The translations under genes were made by a program, and so were the position numbers. Below, piece by piece: positions 52,859-61,654 of a stretch of DNA of 64,000 bases. The notes beneath the pieces are model-generated. The model did no database searches. It saw only the letters and a program-made list of their open reading frames with translations, and was not told the origin of the DNA. Source of the stretch: Prevotella sp. P6B1 (GTDB taxonomy: Bacteria > Bacteroidota > Bacteroidia > Bacteroidales > Bacteroidaceae); NCBI RefSeq assembly GCF_000702825.1, contig NZ_JNKF01000011.1, positions 434,001 through 498,000 of the forward strand, written 5' to 3'. The stretch's first letter is position 1, and every line of letters begins with the position of its first letter.

Positions 52859-53923
52859 TTACTTGTTAATGATTTCAATCTGTTGGCGGACGCTCTCTTC
52901 GTGGATATTCTCGAATACATGGGCCACAAACTCTGGATCCATACCGCAGAGCGAACCCTGGGCACCGCGCTTATTCAGAATCTCATTGTAACGATTGGCC
53001 TGCAGCACAGTCATGTTGTGCTCCTTCTTGTACTGACCGATCTCGCGGCATACACGCATACGCTTAGCCAGAAGCTCCATCAGCTGATTATCCAACTCGT
53101 CGATCTGCTTACGCAACTGAGTAATACCCTCGGTTGTGGTGTTCTCATCACGGATAACCAGCAGACTCAGAATGTAGTCGAGAACATCGGGAGTAACCTG
53201 CTGCTTGGCATCACTCCAGGCCTTATCAGGATCGCAATGGCTCTCTACAATCAGACCATCAAAACCAAGGTCCATAGCCTGCTGACAAAGTGGTGCTACC
53301 AGCTCACGACGGCCACCGATGTGGCTGGGGTCGCTGATAATTGGTAACTCGGGAATACGACGACGTAACTCGATGGGAATCTGCCACATAGGTGCATTAC
53401 GATAAATCTTCTGTTCATAGCTAGAGAAACCACGATGAATGGCTCCTAAGCGCTTGATTCCTGCCTGGTTGATACGCTCAAGAGCACCAATCCAAAGCTC
53501 CAGATCGGGGTTCACAGGGTTCTTCACAAACACGGGGACATCGACACCTTTCAGAGAGTCGGCAATAGCCTGCATGGCAAAAGGGTTAGCCGATGTACGG
53601 GCTCCAATCCACAGGATATCGACGTTATGCTTCAGGCACAGCTCTACATGCTCGGGTGTAGCCACCTCGGTCGATACCAGCATCTTGGTTTCCTTCTTCA
53701 CCTGCTCCAACCATACCAGAGCGGGTTCGCCATGACCCTCGAAGCCACCGGGCTTGGTACGAGGCTTCCATACACCTGCACGGAAGTTATGGCAGCCCTT
53801 CATGGCCAACTGCTTAGCGGTTGTCATCACTTGTTCCTCAGTTTCTGCAGAGCAAGGGCCTGCAATCACAAAGGGACGTTCGTTGTCACTCGGTAAATTC
53901 AATGGTGATAATTCCAGTTCCAT
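52859..53923 (-). CDS. Bifunctional DAHP synthase/chorismate mutase
   Basis: A 354-residue fusion. The N-terminal part (about 1-260) is a type I-beta (KDO8P-like) DAHP synthase: FVIAGPCSAETEEQ, GVWKPRTKPGGFEG, IGARTSANP and DPSHIGGRRE. The C-terminal part (about 265-345) is an AroQ-type chorismate mutase: LRKQIDELDNQLMELLAKRM, VCREIGQYKKEHNM. It thus catalyses the first shikimate-pathway step and chorismate to prephenate. It follows the aminotransferase gene by 2 bases. The operon holds every step specific to Phe/Tyr plus pathway entry. Confidence 0.95.
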   Translation of the reverse strand: MELELSPLNLPSDNERPFVIAGPCSAETEEQVMTTAKQLAMKGCHNFRAGVWKPRTKPGGFEGHGEPALVWLEQVKKETKMLVSTEVATPEHVELCLKHNVDILWIGARTSANPFAMQAIADSLKGVDVPVFVKNPVNPDLELWIGALERINQAGIKRLGAIHRGFSSYEQKIYRNAPMWQIPIELRRRIPELPIISDPSHIGGRRELVAPLCQQAMDLGFDGLIVESHCDPDKAWSDAKQQVTPDVLDYILSLLVIRDENTTTEGITQLRKQIDELDNQLMELLAKRMRVCREIGQYKKEHNMTVLQANRYNEILNKRGAQGSLCGMDPEFVAHVFENIHEESVRQQIEIINK

Positions 53924-53925
53924 AA

Positions 53926-55089
53926 TTATATTGCTTTTTTAATTCTTTCTAATGCTTGTTTGATTTTCTCTTCCTTGGCACAAAGCGAGATGCGGATATA
54001 GCGCTCGCCGTTTGAACCGAAAATAAAGCCGGGGGTGATAAACACACGAGCCTCATGGAGTACACGCTCAGTCAGGTCCTCTACATTCTTAATATCAGCA
54101 GGAATCTTACCCCATAGGAACATGCCTACCTGATTCTTATCATAGGTGCAACCCAGCACATCCATAATCTGCTCGGCCCACTGACGGCGACGAGCATAGG
54201 TCTCGATATTAAACTCGTGGTGCCATGATTCGTCATTGTTCTTCAGCGCCTCGGCAGCTGCCAACTGGAGACCACGGAAGGTTCCGCTGTCAACATTACT
54301 CTTAATCTTCATCGTCCACTGGATGAACTGCGCATTCGACAGGCACATGCCTACACGCCAACCTGGCATGTTATGACTCTTCGACATAGAGTTGAACTCG
54401 ATACAGCAGTCCTTGGCACCAGGTACCTGCAGAATACTCAGATGCTCCTCGCTCAGAATGAATGAGTAGGGATTATCGTTCACAATCACGATATCGTGGT
54501 CCTTGGCAAACTTCACCAGTCGCTCGTAGGTTTCCATACGGGCACGACCGCCTGTCGGCATGTTGGGATAATTTGTCCACATCAGCTTTACGCGGCTCAG
54601 ATCCATCTGCTCCAGTTCCTCGAAATCGGGCTGCCAGCCATTGTCCTCTCGCAGATTATAGTTGACAATCTTTGCGCCTAAGATCTTAGAAAGCGATGTG
54701 TAGGTAGGATAGCCAGGATTGGGCACCAGCACCTCGTCGCCAGGATTCACAAAAGCCAAAGTCACGTGCAGGATTCCTTCCTTCGAGCCAATCAGTGGCA
54801 GCACTTCGGTTTTGGGGTCCAGATTCACATTGTACCAACGCTTATAGAACTGTGCCATCGCCTCACGCAATTCGGGGGTACCAACTGTCATCTGATAACC
54901 ATGCGCATCGGGTAGATGAGCAACCTCACACAACTTATCAATGGTCTGCTGCGAAGGTGGCATGTCAGGGCTGCCAATAGCCAACGAGATAATATCCTTG
55001 CCTTCGGCGTTCAACTGCGCCACCTCTTTCAGCTTGCGACTGAAGTAGTATTCCTGTACTAAACTTAATCTATCTGCAGGTTGTATCAT
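53926..55089 (-). CDS. Class I/II pyridoxal-phosphate aminotransferase of the aromatic operon
   Basis: A 387-residue fold-type I enzyme. LIGSKEGILHV binds the cofactor phosphate, WTNYPNMPTGG holds the conserved Asn-Pro region, and the Schiff-base Lys lies in NSMSKSHNMPGWRVG. The C-terminal YIRISLCAKEEKI holds the carboxylate-binding Arg. In this operon it most likely transaminates phenylpyruvate and 4-hydroxyphenylpyruvate; similar sequences are also annotated as LL-diaminopimelate or aspartate aminotransferase. It lies between pheA (28 bases) and the DAHP synthase gene (2 bases). Confidence 0.9.
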   Translation of the reverse strand: MIQPADRLSLVQEYYFSRKLKEVAQLNAEGKDIISLAIGSPDMPPSQQTIDKLCEVAHLPDAHGYQMTVGTPELREAMAQFYKRWYNVNLDPKTEVLPLIGSKEGILHVTLAFVNPGDEVLVPNPGYPTYTSLSKILGAKIVNYNLREDNGWQPDFEELEQMDLSRVKLMWTNYPNMPTGGRARMETYERLVKFAKDHDIVIVNDNPYSFILSEEHLSILQVPGAKDCCIEFNSMSKSHNMPGWRVGMCLSNAQFIQWTMKIKSNVDSGTFRGLQLAAAEALKNNDESWHHEFNIETYARRRQWAEQIMDVLGCTYDKNQVGMFLWGKIPADIKNVEDLTERVLHEARVFITPGFIFGSNGERYIRISLCAKEEKIKQALERIKKAI

Positions 55090-55117
55090 AATCTTTTAGT
55101 ATTAATTCTATTTACGT

Positions 55118-55960
55118 TTAATTCGTCTGTCGCCCATCCTTGTACTCGCCTAAAATCTTTAGGGCCTTTGTTAATGGAAAAATCGCATCGATAGCCTGAC
55201 GATAACGGGTCAGGTCGTCGTACATCACATCGACATAGAACAGGTATTCCCACTCTCTGCCGATGATGGGCAGCGACTGAATCTTAGTGAGATTGATTTT
55301 GTAGAACGACAGAATAGCCAGTACATGCGAAAGCGAACCTTCTTCGTGAGGCAATGAGAAAACGATACTCGACTTATTGGCTTCGGTCAGCGGGCGTAGC
55401 ATATCGGCCTTGTTTGGATTGCTTACCACCAGGAAGCGGGTAAAGTTATGCTTATTATCCTCAATGTGGTCTTCAAGAACCTTCAGACCATACAGTTTGG
55501 CAGCCTCGGCATGGCAGATAGCAGCCCAGCCACGTTTCTGTCCCTCGGCAATCATCTTGGCACTTCCGGCAGTATCCTCTGCCTCCACATTCTTGAGCTG
55601 CGGATGTTTGGCCAGGAACTCGCGGCACTGCATCAAAGCCACTGGGTGAGAGTGCACTTCCTGAATGGTATCCCAGTCGTCCTCAGGCAAACAACAGATA
55701 CAATGGGTTATATGCAGTTTATGCTCACCAACGATACTTGTACCGCTATCGCGCAACAGTTCGTAGTTATGGAGCAGACTGCCCGCAATTGTATTCTCAA
55801 TGGCCAGCATGCCAATGGTGGTGGGGTCTTGCTTGATCTGCTCGAACACCTGTTCGAAGGTACTGCAGCATATCAGCTGAATCTGTTCTCCCTCGAAATA
55901 CAGGTGAGCCGCTATATCGTGGAACGACCCTATCAGTCCTTGTATGGCTATTCTCTTCAT
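55118..55960 (-). CDS. pheA: Prephenate dehydratase with ACT domain
   Basis: A 280-residue monofunctional enzyme. The PDT domain shows IAIQGLIGSFHDIAA, MLAIENTIAGS and the catalytic HNFTRFLVV. The C-terminal ACT domain (about 195-272) has LPHEEGSLSHVLAIL and TKIQSLPIIGREWEY; the ESRP Phe-binding motif of other bacteria reads QSLP, so feedback by Phe may differ. It decarboxylates and dehydrates prephenate to phenylpyruvate. First structural gene of the operon; the leader attenuator (55994-56137) lies directly upstream. Confidence 0.95.
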   Translation of the reverse strand: MKRIAIQGLIGSFHDIAAHLYFEGEQIQLICCSTFEQVFEQIKQDPTTIGMLAIENTIAGSLLHNYELLRDSGTSIVGEHKLHITHCICCLPEDDWDTIQEVHSHPVALMQCREFLAKHPQLKNVEAEDTAGSAKMIAEGQKRGWAAICHAEAAKLYGLKVLEDHIEDNKHNFTRFLVVSNPNKADMLRPLTEANKSSIVFSLPHEEGSLSHVLAILSFYKINLTKIQSLPIIGREWEYLFYVDVMYDDLTRYRQAIDAIFPLTKALKILGEYKDGRQTN

Positions 55961-55993
55961 ATTCTTTTTCTATAACCTTTATTTTAATAAGAA

Positions 55994-56022
55994 TCCCGCT
56001 ATCACTTTGTTGTGAAGCGGGA
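55994..56022 (-). terminator. Attenuator terminator of the Phe/Tyr operon
   Basis: On the minus strand TCCCGCTTCAC (56022-56012) folds with GTGATAGCGGGA (56005-55994) around AACAAA and is followed by TTCTTATT, before pheA. Its 5' arm can pair instead with GTGAGGCGGGA (56082-56072) in the leader peptide's coding sequence, 10 of 11 pairs Watson-Crick and one G-U, which would act as antiterminator. Confidence 0.75.
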
Positions 56023-56059
56023 CCTTGTTTTTTTATCTTCTCTTGTCATAAGTTGAAAT

Positions 56060-56137
56060 TTATACGCAACTTCCCGCCTCACAGTTCCCTGTAAAGTAAA
56101 AATAATAACCGTAAAAATAACTATTCAACATTGACAT
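56060..56137 (-). CDS. Phe/Tyr-rich leader peptide of the aromatic operon
   Basis: A 25-residue ORF, MSMLNSYFYGYYFYFTGNCE plus AGSCV. Residues 7-15 are YFYGYYFYF: five Tyr and three Phe in nine positions. It lies between the promoter (56190-56221) and the attenuator hairpin. The antiterminator segment overlaps codons 19-22 just before the stop. Ribosomes that stall at the aromatic codons would leave this segment free to block the terminator; ribosomes that finish would cover it. This is the classic attenuation layout; regulation is inferred from sequence. Confidence 0.85.
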   Translation of the reverse strand: MSMLNSYFYGYYFYFTGNCEAGSCV

Positions 56138-56189
56138 AACTTTAATTCTTAAATTCTACAAATGTCCAGCATTTCGCTGATTTCGCCTG

Positions 56190-56221
56190 CAAAAGTATAG
56201 CATTTTTGCGAAACCACCAAA
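56190..56221 (-). promoter_or_regulatory. Promoter of the Phe/Tyr operon leader
   Basis: On the minus strand TTTG (56221-56218) and TACTTTTG (56197-56190) with 20 bases between match the -33/-7 pattern. Transcription would start near 56183, 46 bases before the leader ATG. Confidence 0.75.
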
Positions 56222-56291
56222 TTAAAAGCATTTTTTTTTCGTTTTTAGCTTACTTTTTATCACTTTTTGCCCGATTATTTAAAAAAATCAT

Positions 56292-56299
56292 TACCTTTG
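56292..56299 (+). promoter_or_regulatory. TACCTTTG -7 box of the gene at 56373
   Basis: TAnnTTTG match followed by GCATCG, on the opposite strand to the aromatic operon promoter; gives a leader of about 67 bases. Confidence 0.65.
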
Positions 56300-56372
56300 C
56301 ATCGTTTTTTAGAAAAAACTGAAACTTATAAATGCACGACAGATAGAATTCATTATATTAATTATACACAAT

Positions 56373-56903
56373 ATGAAAACAAACAACAATTGGACTTTTG
56401 GGGAGTTGGTTAGTCTGCCGAAAGAGGTGAAAGATGTTAAAAAGAAAGGGGATAATTCCTTCACGGAGTTTATTACTTCGCGATATATATGTATACGCGA
56501 AGCAACCAATACGCAACGAGGTATTCTGGTGAAAGCACTGGGTAAGCTACCTGCCGAAAACATTTCTATCATTAATGGTGCACCATTCTGTAAAGACGAG
56601 CTGGATGAGATGTTTTACGCAAAGCGCTATTACAGTTTCCCATTTCCAACGGCTGAGGAATTAAAAGAAGCACTTAATATCATTCGTGGTAACCAGACTC
56701 TTCTGAATCAATTTGCCGACAACAAGATGCACATCAACCCTGATGCTACTTTTTGGGTAAAGGAAACAGCCGTAAACAAATGGCTCAGAAAGAAGCTGCA
56801 ATATATGGATGCTCAGGAAGACAATATAAGCCAAGCCCATAACAGAGATGTACATTATAGACTATCTATCGTTCAATTCAGTAATGATGAACTTTTTTGG
56901 TAA
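56373..56903 (+). CDS. Hypothetical protein
   Basis: A 176-residue soluble protein that I do not recognise. It is rich in Lys, Asn and Glu, lacks a signal peptide or TM segment, and looks mostly helical. Recurring hydrophobic pattern regions are [11 protein letters not shown] (9-19), [18 protein letters not shown] (about 93-110) and [12 protein letters not shown] (about 133-144). Its stop lies 15 bases before the SIMPL gene start on the same strand, so they may be co-transcribed. Its base composition is more AT-rich than its neighbours, which may indicate acquisition. Confidence 0.65.
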   Translation: MKTNNNWTFGELVSLPKEVKDVKKKGDNSFTEFITSRYICIREATNTQRGILVKALGKLPAENISIINGAPFCKDELDEMFYAKRYYSFPFPTAEELKEALNIIRGNQTLLNQFADNKMHINPDATFWVKETAVNKWLRKKLQYMDAQEDNISQAHNRDVHYRLSIVQFSNDELFW

Positions 56904-56917
56904 TAACATGTAAGCGT

Positions 56918-57610
56918 ATGAAAGAAAATCGTATTATTGCTGCAGCACTCATCACAGTGGGCATTGTTTGTTTAGGACTTTTTATCAAAGGTGGCATCGA
57001 CAACTTTGCCAACAAGGATCGTAAGGTAACGGTTAAGGGACTTGCCGAACGTGAAGTTCCCGCCGACAAGGTGACATGGAGCATCGGCACTAAGGTAACG
57101 GGTAACGACCTTCCCCTACTCTATGAGAACATCAACGTTCAGACCAATAAGATCAAGAAGTTCTTGCAACAGAACGGCATCGAAGAAAAAGAGATAACGG
57201 TGAATCCACCAACCATCAGCGACTTAGAGGCTCGTGAATGGGGTGACAACCAAAAGAACTTCCGCTATATTGTGAACACTACGATTACCGTGGCAACTAA
57301 CAAGGTGAACGAGGTGAACAAGGCGATCTTTAAACAGGCAGAATTACTGAAACAAGGTGTTGCCATCGAAAACAGCAATCCCCAATACGAGTATGCTTCA
57401 TTCCAGCAGATGAAACCAGAGATGATGGCAGAAGCTATTAAGAATGCCCAGAAAACTGCCGAACAGTTTGCCGAGGCCAGCAAAAGCGAATTAGGTCAGA
57501 TACAAACAGCAGGTCAGGGACAGTTTGAAATCGAAGACCGCGATATGAACACGCCTTACATCAAGAAGTTGCGTGTGGTAACCACCATCACCTATTCACT
57601 CAAAGACTAA
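56918..57610 (+). CDS. SIMPL domain protein
   Basis: A 230-residue protein starting [20 protein letters not shown] with one N-terminal TM/signal anchor (about 6-25), then a SIMPL (DUF541) domain (about 38-228): [20 protein letters not shown], repeated alpha-beta units, and a C-terminal [10 protein letters not shown]. The domain faces the periplasm and its role is poorly known. The upstream in-frame ATG at 56897 was rejected because it overlaps the preceding gene and adds a non-family extension before the anchor. Confidence 0.88.
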   Translation: MKENRIIAAALITVGIVCLGLFIKGGIDNFANKDRKVTVKGLAEREVPADKVTWSIGTKVTGNDLPLLYENINVQTNKIKKFLQQNGIEEKEITVNPPTISDLEAREWGDNQKNFRYIVNTTITVATNKVNEVNKAIFKQAELLKQGVAIENSNPQYEYASFQQMKPEMMAEAIKNAQKTAEQFAEASKSELGQIQTAGQGQFEIEDRDMNTPYIKKLRVVTTITYSLKD

Positions 57611-57646
57611 CAACATCTGAAGGTTATTACACAACACAAATAAAAA

Positions 57647-57681
57647 AAGAAGTTTGCGCTATCAACCGCAAACTTCTTTTT
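57647..57681. terminator. Bidirectional terminator between SIMPL gene and atp operon
   Basis: AAGAAGTTTGCG (57647-57658) and CGCAAACTTCTT (57667-57678) form a perfect 12-bp stem with T-runs on both strands. It ends the atp operon on the minus strand. Confidence 0.92.
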
Positions 57682-57683
57682 TA

Positions 57684-58655
57684 TTAGTTATTCACCGAGC
57701 CACCCACAATATCAAGCAGTTCGGAGGTGATGGCTTGCTGACGACTCTTATTATATTGCAAATTGAGCTCGCGCAACAATTCATCAGCATTATCCGTAGC
57801 GGTTTGCATGGCCACCATTCGGGCAGCATGCTCTGAGGCATTCGAATCGAGCAACGCTGTATAAAGCATCAGGTGAGCTAACTTTGGCATGAGCTGAGAA
57901 AGCACAGTATTCATGTCGGGCTCAACGATGAAGTTATCGTTCAGCGGTTTCACGTCTTCCTGCTTCATTTCTGTCTCGCGCTCACCACGCTTCTTCAGAT
58001 ACTCCTGCGACTGCTTGGTGGCAATCGTAGAAGTGAGATCGCGCTCGTGGTCAGCCTGCAGTTCCGACTCCACATCGATGGGCAAGAACGTTTTGCGGGT
58101 GAGCACCTGCGAACCGGCACTCTTGAAGTGATGATAGATGAGCTCCACCTTATCAATCTCGCCCGCAGCAAACTTACGGCCCAGCTCCATGGCTATCTCG
58201 ATGCACTGCTGCACGTTGGGATGGTCGGCCAGCGCAGAGTATTCACCTTGCACCTGCAAACCCATCTTACGGGCTTTCTCATACACCTTGCGGCCAATGG
58301 GATAGATCTCCACCTGGTCGCGCCCGATGGTCTCGGCATACTCATCGACCACATGCGACATGAGCTTGATGGTGTTGGCATTGAAACCGCCACAGAGTGA
58401 CGAGTTACTTGAGAACACCACCAAGGCTACCCTCTTAACAGGGCGCTCCTGATCGTAGATGGTCTGAGCCTCGGCCTCGGCAGCCAGGAACGACTTGAGG
58501 ATGTGCTCCAGCAGCTCCTCGTAAGGCAGCATATTCTGAATAGCCACCTGAGCGTGGTGCAGCTTGCTGGAGGCAACCATCTTCATAGCCGACGTGATCT
58601 TTCGCGTAGAATTGACTGAGGCTATGCGGCCTTTAATTTCTTTCAGGCTTGGCAT
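57684..58655 (-). CDS. atpG: ATP synthase F1 gamma subunit
   Basis: A 323-residue rotor subunit: MPSLKEIKGRIASVNSTRKI at the N-terminus and ENASEHAARMVAMQTATDNA-type C-terminus (SNASEHAARMVAMQTATDNA here). It is longer than the Escherichia coli protein, mainly through an insert near 195-235 (TIATKQSQEYLKKRGERETE). Gamma is the central shaft that couples F0 rotation to catalysis. Last gene of the operon, 6 bases after atpA; a bidirectional terminator follows at once. Confidence 0.97.
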   Translation of the reverse strand: MPSLKEIKGRIASVNSTRKITSAMKMVASSKLHHAQVAIQNMLPYEELLEHILKSFLAAEAEAQTIYDQERPVKRVALVVFSSNSSLCGGFNANTIKLMSHVVDEYAETIGRDQVEIYPIGRKVYEKARKMGLQVQGEYSALADHPNVQQCIEIAMELGRKFAAGEIDKVELIYHHFKSAGSQVLTRKTFLPIDVESELQADHERDLTSTIATKQSQEYLKKRGERETEMKQEDVKPLNDNFIVEPDMNTVLSQLMPKLAHLMLYTALLDSNASEHAARMVAMQTATDNADELLRELNLQYNKSRQQAITSELLDIVGGSVNN

Positions 58656-58661
58656 AGGCTA

Positions 58662-60248
58662 TCAGGCTTTATACGTTCCGGCGATATCAGCCATAACGGC
58701 CTCAATCTGCTTGGTGGTCTCGTCGTCGATCTTACCGCTGGCCAGAGTCTCGACCACCTCGGGATGAGCTGAGCGCAGCTTGTCGAGGAACGAGGTCTGG
58801 CACTCACGTACCTTAGCGATGGGCACATCGCGCATCAGACCATGCACACCGCAATACAGGATGGCAATCTGCTCGCCTACCGGCATTGGGCTGTACTGAG
58901 GCTGGATGAGCAGCTGATTGTTCTTACGACCACGGTCAAGTGTCATCGCTGTCACAGCATCCATATCGCTTGAGAACTTAGAGAAGGCCTCGAGCTCACG
59001 ATACTGCGCCTGGTCGATCTTCAGTGTTCCAGCCACCTTCTTCATACTCTTGATCTGAGCAGAACCACCCACACGAGATACTGAGATACCTACGTTGATG
59101 GCGGGACGGAAACCCTGGTTGAAGAGGTCGCTCTCCAAGAAGATCTGACCATCGGTGATAGAGATAACGTTGGTTGGGATGTAAGCCGACACGTCACCTG
59201 CCTGTGTCTCGATGATAGGCAGAGCGGTGAGCGAACCACCACCCTTTACGTGACCCTTCATACACTCAGGCAGGTCGTTCATCTGCTCGGCCACCTCCTG
59301 TTGCTCGTTCATCTTGGCTGCACGCTCAAGCAGACGAGAGTGGAGATAGAATACATCGCCAGGATAGGCCTCACGTCCAGAAGGACGGCGCAGAATCAGC
59401 GATACCTCACGATAGGCCACTGCCTGCTTAGAGAGGTCGTCGTATACTACGAGTGCGGGCAGACCACGGTCACGGAAGTACTCACCGATAGCAGCACCAG
59501 CAAAAGGCGCATAGTACTGCATAGCAGCAGGATCAGCAGCGGTAGCTGCAACCACAATAGTATAAGGCATAGCGCCGTGCTCCTGCAGTGTAGATACGAG
59601 AGCAGCAACGGTACTGGCCTTCTGACCGATAGCTACATAGATACAATAGACAGGCTTTCCTGCCTCATAGAAACTCTTCTGGTTAATGATGGTATCAACA
59701 GCGATGGCGGTCTTACCCGTCTGACGGTCACCGATAATCAGCTCACGCTGTCCGCGACCGATAGGGATCATCGAGTCGATAGCCTTCAATCCGGTCTGCA
59801 GCGGTTCCTTTACAGGCTGACGGTAGATAACTCCAGGAGCCTTACGATCCAGAGGCATCTCGAATGCCTCGGTGAGATCGATTTCTCCTTTACCGTCGAT
59901 AGCCTGGCCCAGCGGATTGATAACACGTCCCAGCATGTTGTCGTTCACTCGGATAGAAGCGATACGCTTGGTGCGCTTCACCACCATGCCCTCTTTGATG
60001 CCTGAGGTAGAGCCCAAGAGCACGCAGCCCACGTTGTCCTCCTCGAGGTTCATCACGATAGCCATGGTGCCATTCTCAAACTCCAGCAGCTCGTTGGCCT
60101 CGGCATTGCGCAGACCGTAGATACGTGCCACACCATCGCTGACGGTGAGAACGGTACCTACCTCGTCGAACTTCTCGGCATCGGAGATGCCTTTCAACTG
60201 GTCGAGCAACACCTGGGAAACTTCGCTTGGTTTAATCTTATCTGACAT
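58662..60248 (-). CDS. atpA: ATP synthase F1 alpha subunit
   Basis: A 528-residue non-catalytic nucleotide-binding subunit. The P-loop [15 protein letters not shown] and [20 protein letters not shown] are intact, as is [20 protein letters not shown] with the arginine finger. It alternates with beta in the F1 hexamer. It follows atpH by 5 bases. Nothing unusual is seen in length or motifs. Confidence 0.98.
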   Translation of the reverse strand: MSDKIKPSEVSQVLLDQLKGISDAEKFDEVGTVLTVSDGVARIYGLRNAEANELLEFENGTMAIVMNLEEDNVGCVLLGSTSGIKEGMVVKRTKRIASIRVNDNMLGRVINPLGQAIDGKGEIDLTEAFEMPLDRKAPGVIYRQPVKEPLQTGLKAIDSMIPIGRGQRELIIGDRQTGKTAIAVDTIINQKSFYEAGKPVYCIYVAIGQKASTVAALVSTLQEHGAMPYTIVVAATAADPAAMQYYAPFAGAAIGEYFRDRGLPALVVYDDLSKQAVAYREVSLILRRPSGREAYPGDVFYLHSRLLERAAKMNEQQEVAEQMNDLPECMKGHVKGGGSLTALPIIETQAGDVSAYIPTNVISITDGQIFLESDLFNQGFRPAINVGISVSRVGGSAQIKSMKKVAGTLKIDQAQYRELEAFSKFSSDMDAVTAMTLDRGRKNNQLLIQPQYSPMPVGEQIAILYCGVHGLMRDVPIAKVRECQTSFLDKLRSAHPEVVETLASGKIDDETTKQIEAVMADIAGTYKA

Positions 60249-60253
60249 TGTTA

Positions 60254-60790
60254 TTATTTCTTTAAAGTGTTAAGAATTGAGTTGAGTTTGGTTTTGACAC
60301 TGGCGTCCATGCGATAGGTGTCGTACTCCAGGATGAAACCTCCGATGATGTCGGGGTTGACCTGCGACTCAAACTCCACTGTTCCATTAGTCTTACTCTC
60401 CACCATGCGGCGCATCTTCTGTTCTGTTTCAGGAGATACGGCAGCAGCAGTGATGAGACGTCCACGGATGACATTCTTCTGCTGACGGTAAAGCGTGACG
60501 TACGAATTGGCGATGAACTGCATCACATTCTCGCGGTCCTCCTTCAGCACCAGCTGGATGAAGGCCTTCATCAGACCAGAAGGCTCGCGGCCTGCCGCGG
60601 TGAGCAGCAAGCCCTCCTTCTTATCCTTCGAGAGCATCGGATTGTCAATCGTAGAGCGCAACTGCGGCACCTCGATGTAGCTCTTGGCTATCTGCTGCAT
60701 CTCGGCATACACCTGCTGCTCTATCTTGGCGTCGGTAGCACTCTTGAGAAGTGCGCGCGCGTATCTTACCGATATGACTCCTATATCCAT
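60254..60790 (-). CDS. atpH: ATP synthase F1 delta subunit
   Basis: A 178-residue OSCP/delta protein: an N-terminal helical bundle starting [16 protein letters not shown], and a C-terminal segment ([20 protein letters not shown]) typical of the family. It joins F1 to the peripheral stalk formed by subunit b. It lies 12 bases after atpF and 5 before atpA. Confidence 0.95.
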   Translation of the reverse strand: MDIGVISVRYARALLKSATDAKIEQQVYAEMQQIAKSYIEVPQLRSTIDNPMLSKDKKEGLLLTAAGREPSGLMKAFIQLVLKEDRENVMQFIANSYVTLYRQQKNVIRGRLITAAAVSPETEQKMRRMVESKTNGTVEFESQVNPDIIGGFILEYDTYRMDASVKTKLNSILNTLKK

Positions 60791-60802
60791 ACGTTGGGTT
60801 AC

Positions 60803-61318
60803 TTATTTATCAGTAGAAACTTCATCCAGCATGCGATCAATCAAATCCATCTGGGCCTTGTCGTCCTTCAGGCTCTGCTTGAGAACCTTCTCAGCGATGC
60901 CTACACTCAGTGCGGCAACCTGCTGGCGGATATCGGCAATGGCAGCCTTCTTCTCCTGGTCGATAGCCACACGGGCATCTTCCAGTAGACGGGCACCCTC
61001 TGCCCTGGCTTTCTCCTGAGCCTGCTCCACAATAGCGTCGCGTGTCTCCGCAGCCTCCTTAAGTATCTGAGCCTGACGGTCGCGTGCCTCTTGAAGGATA
61101 GCCTCACCTTCTTGCTTGATGTTCTCCAGTCGCTCAGAGGCCTCGTGAGCCTTCAGCAGACTTTCGTCGATGTACTTTTTCCGCTCCTCAACCATATTGG
61201 TAATGGCAGGAAATCCGTACTTTGCTAAACAGAAGAAGATGACGGCAAACGCCAGAAGCATCCAGAACAGAAGTCCCAGATCGGGGGTGAGGATTGCTGG
61301 CAGTTTACTGAAATCCAT
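60803..61318 (-). CDS. atpF: ATP synthase F0 subunit b
   Basis: A 171-residue subunit with one N-terminal TM helix (about 13-33, LGLLFWMLLAFAVIFFCLAK) and a long charged coiled coil (about 40-165) rich in Ala, Glu, Lys and Arg. It is the peripheral stalk of the enzyme. It lies 37 bases after atpE. Confidence 0.95.
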   Translation of the reverse strand: MDFSKLPAILTPDLGLLFWMLLAFAVIFFCLAKYGFPAITNMVEERKKYIDESLLKAHEASERLENIKQEGEAILQEARDRQAQILKEAAETRDAIVEQAQEKARAEGARLLEDARVAIDQEKKAAIADIRQQVAALSVGIAEKVLKQSLKDDKAQMDLIDRMLDEVSTDK

Positions 61319-61355
61319 AAAACTTCAATTTTTCAGTTTTTGAATTCTTCAATCC

Positions 61356-61595
61356 TTACTTGATAAGGAATGCACAAGCTGCAATAGCGAAAAGAGCACA
61401 ACCCTCAACGAAAGCAGAGGTCAGAATCATCTGGGTGAAAATCTTACCAGAAGCCTCTGGCTGGCGAGCGATAGCATCAACGGCGCTACCACCAATCTTA
61501 CCAATACCCAAACCTGCACCAATTACTGCAATACCTGCACCAATACCGCAGCCCAGCTGAGCCAGACCCTCGGCTAAAAATAAAGCTGAAATCAT
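61356..61595 (-). CDS. atpE: ATP synthase F0 subunit c
   Basis: A 79-residue hairpin protein with two TM helices: GAGIAVIGAGLGIGKIGGSA, a polar loop ARQPEASGK, and MILTSAFVEGCALFAIAAC. The Glu in FVEG is the ion-carrying carboxylate. The ring of c subunits turns the rotor. The GxGxG pattern in helix 1 is intact. Confidence 0.97.
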   Translation of the reverse strand: MISALFLAEGLAQLGCGIGAGIAVIGAGLGIGKIGGSAVDAIARQPEASGKIFTQMILTSAFVEGCALFAIAACAFLIK

Positions 61596-61654
61596 AATAC
61601 TTTTAATTTTTAATTATTAATAATGTTGTTACTTAATTCTCTAAAATCTTAATT

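Noticed and set aside
55118..55960. Loss of function of PheA from the altered ESRP motif (QSLP)
   Set aside because: The catalytic TRF motif and PDT domain are intact; the change affects only the regulatory ACT site and may be normal in Bacteroidetes.
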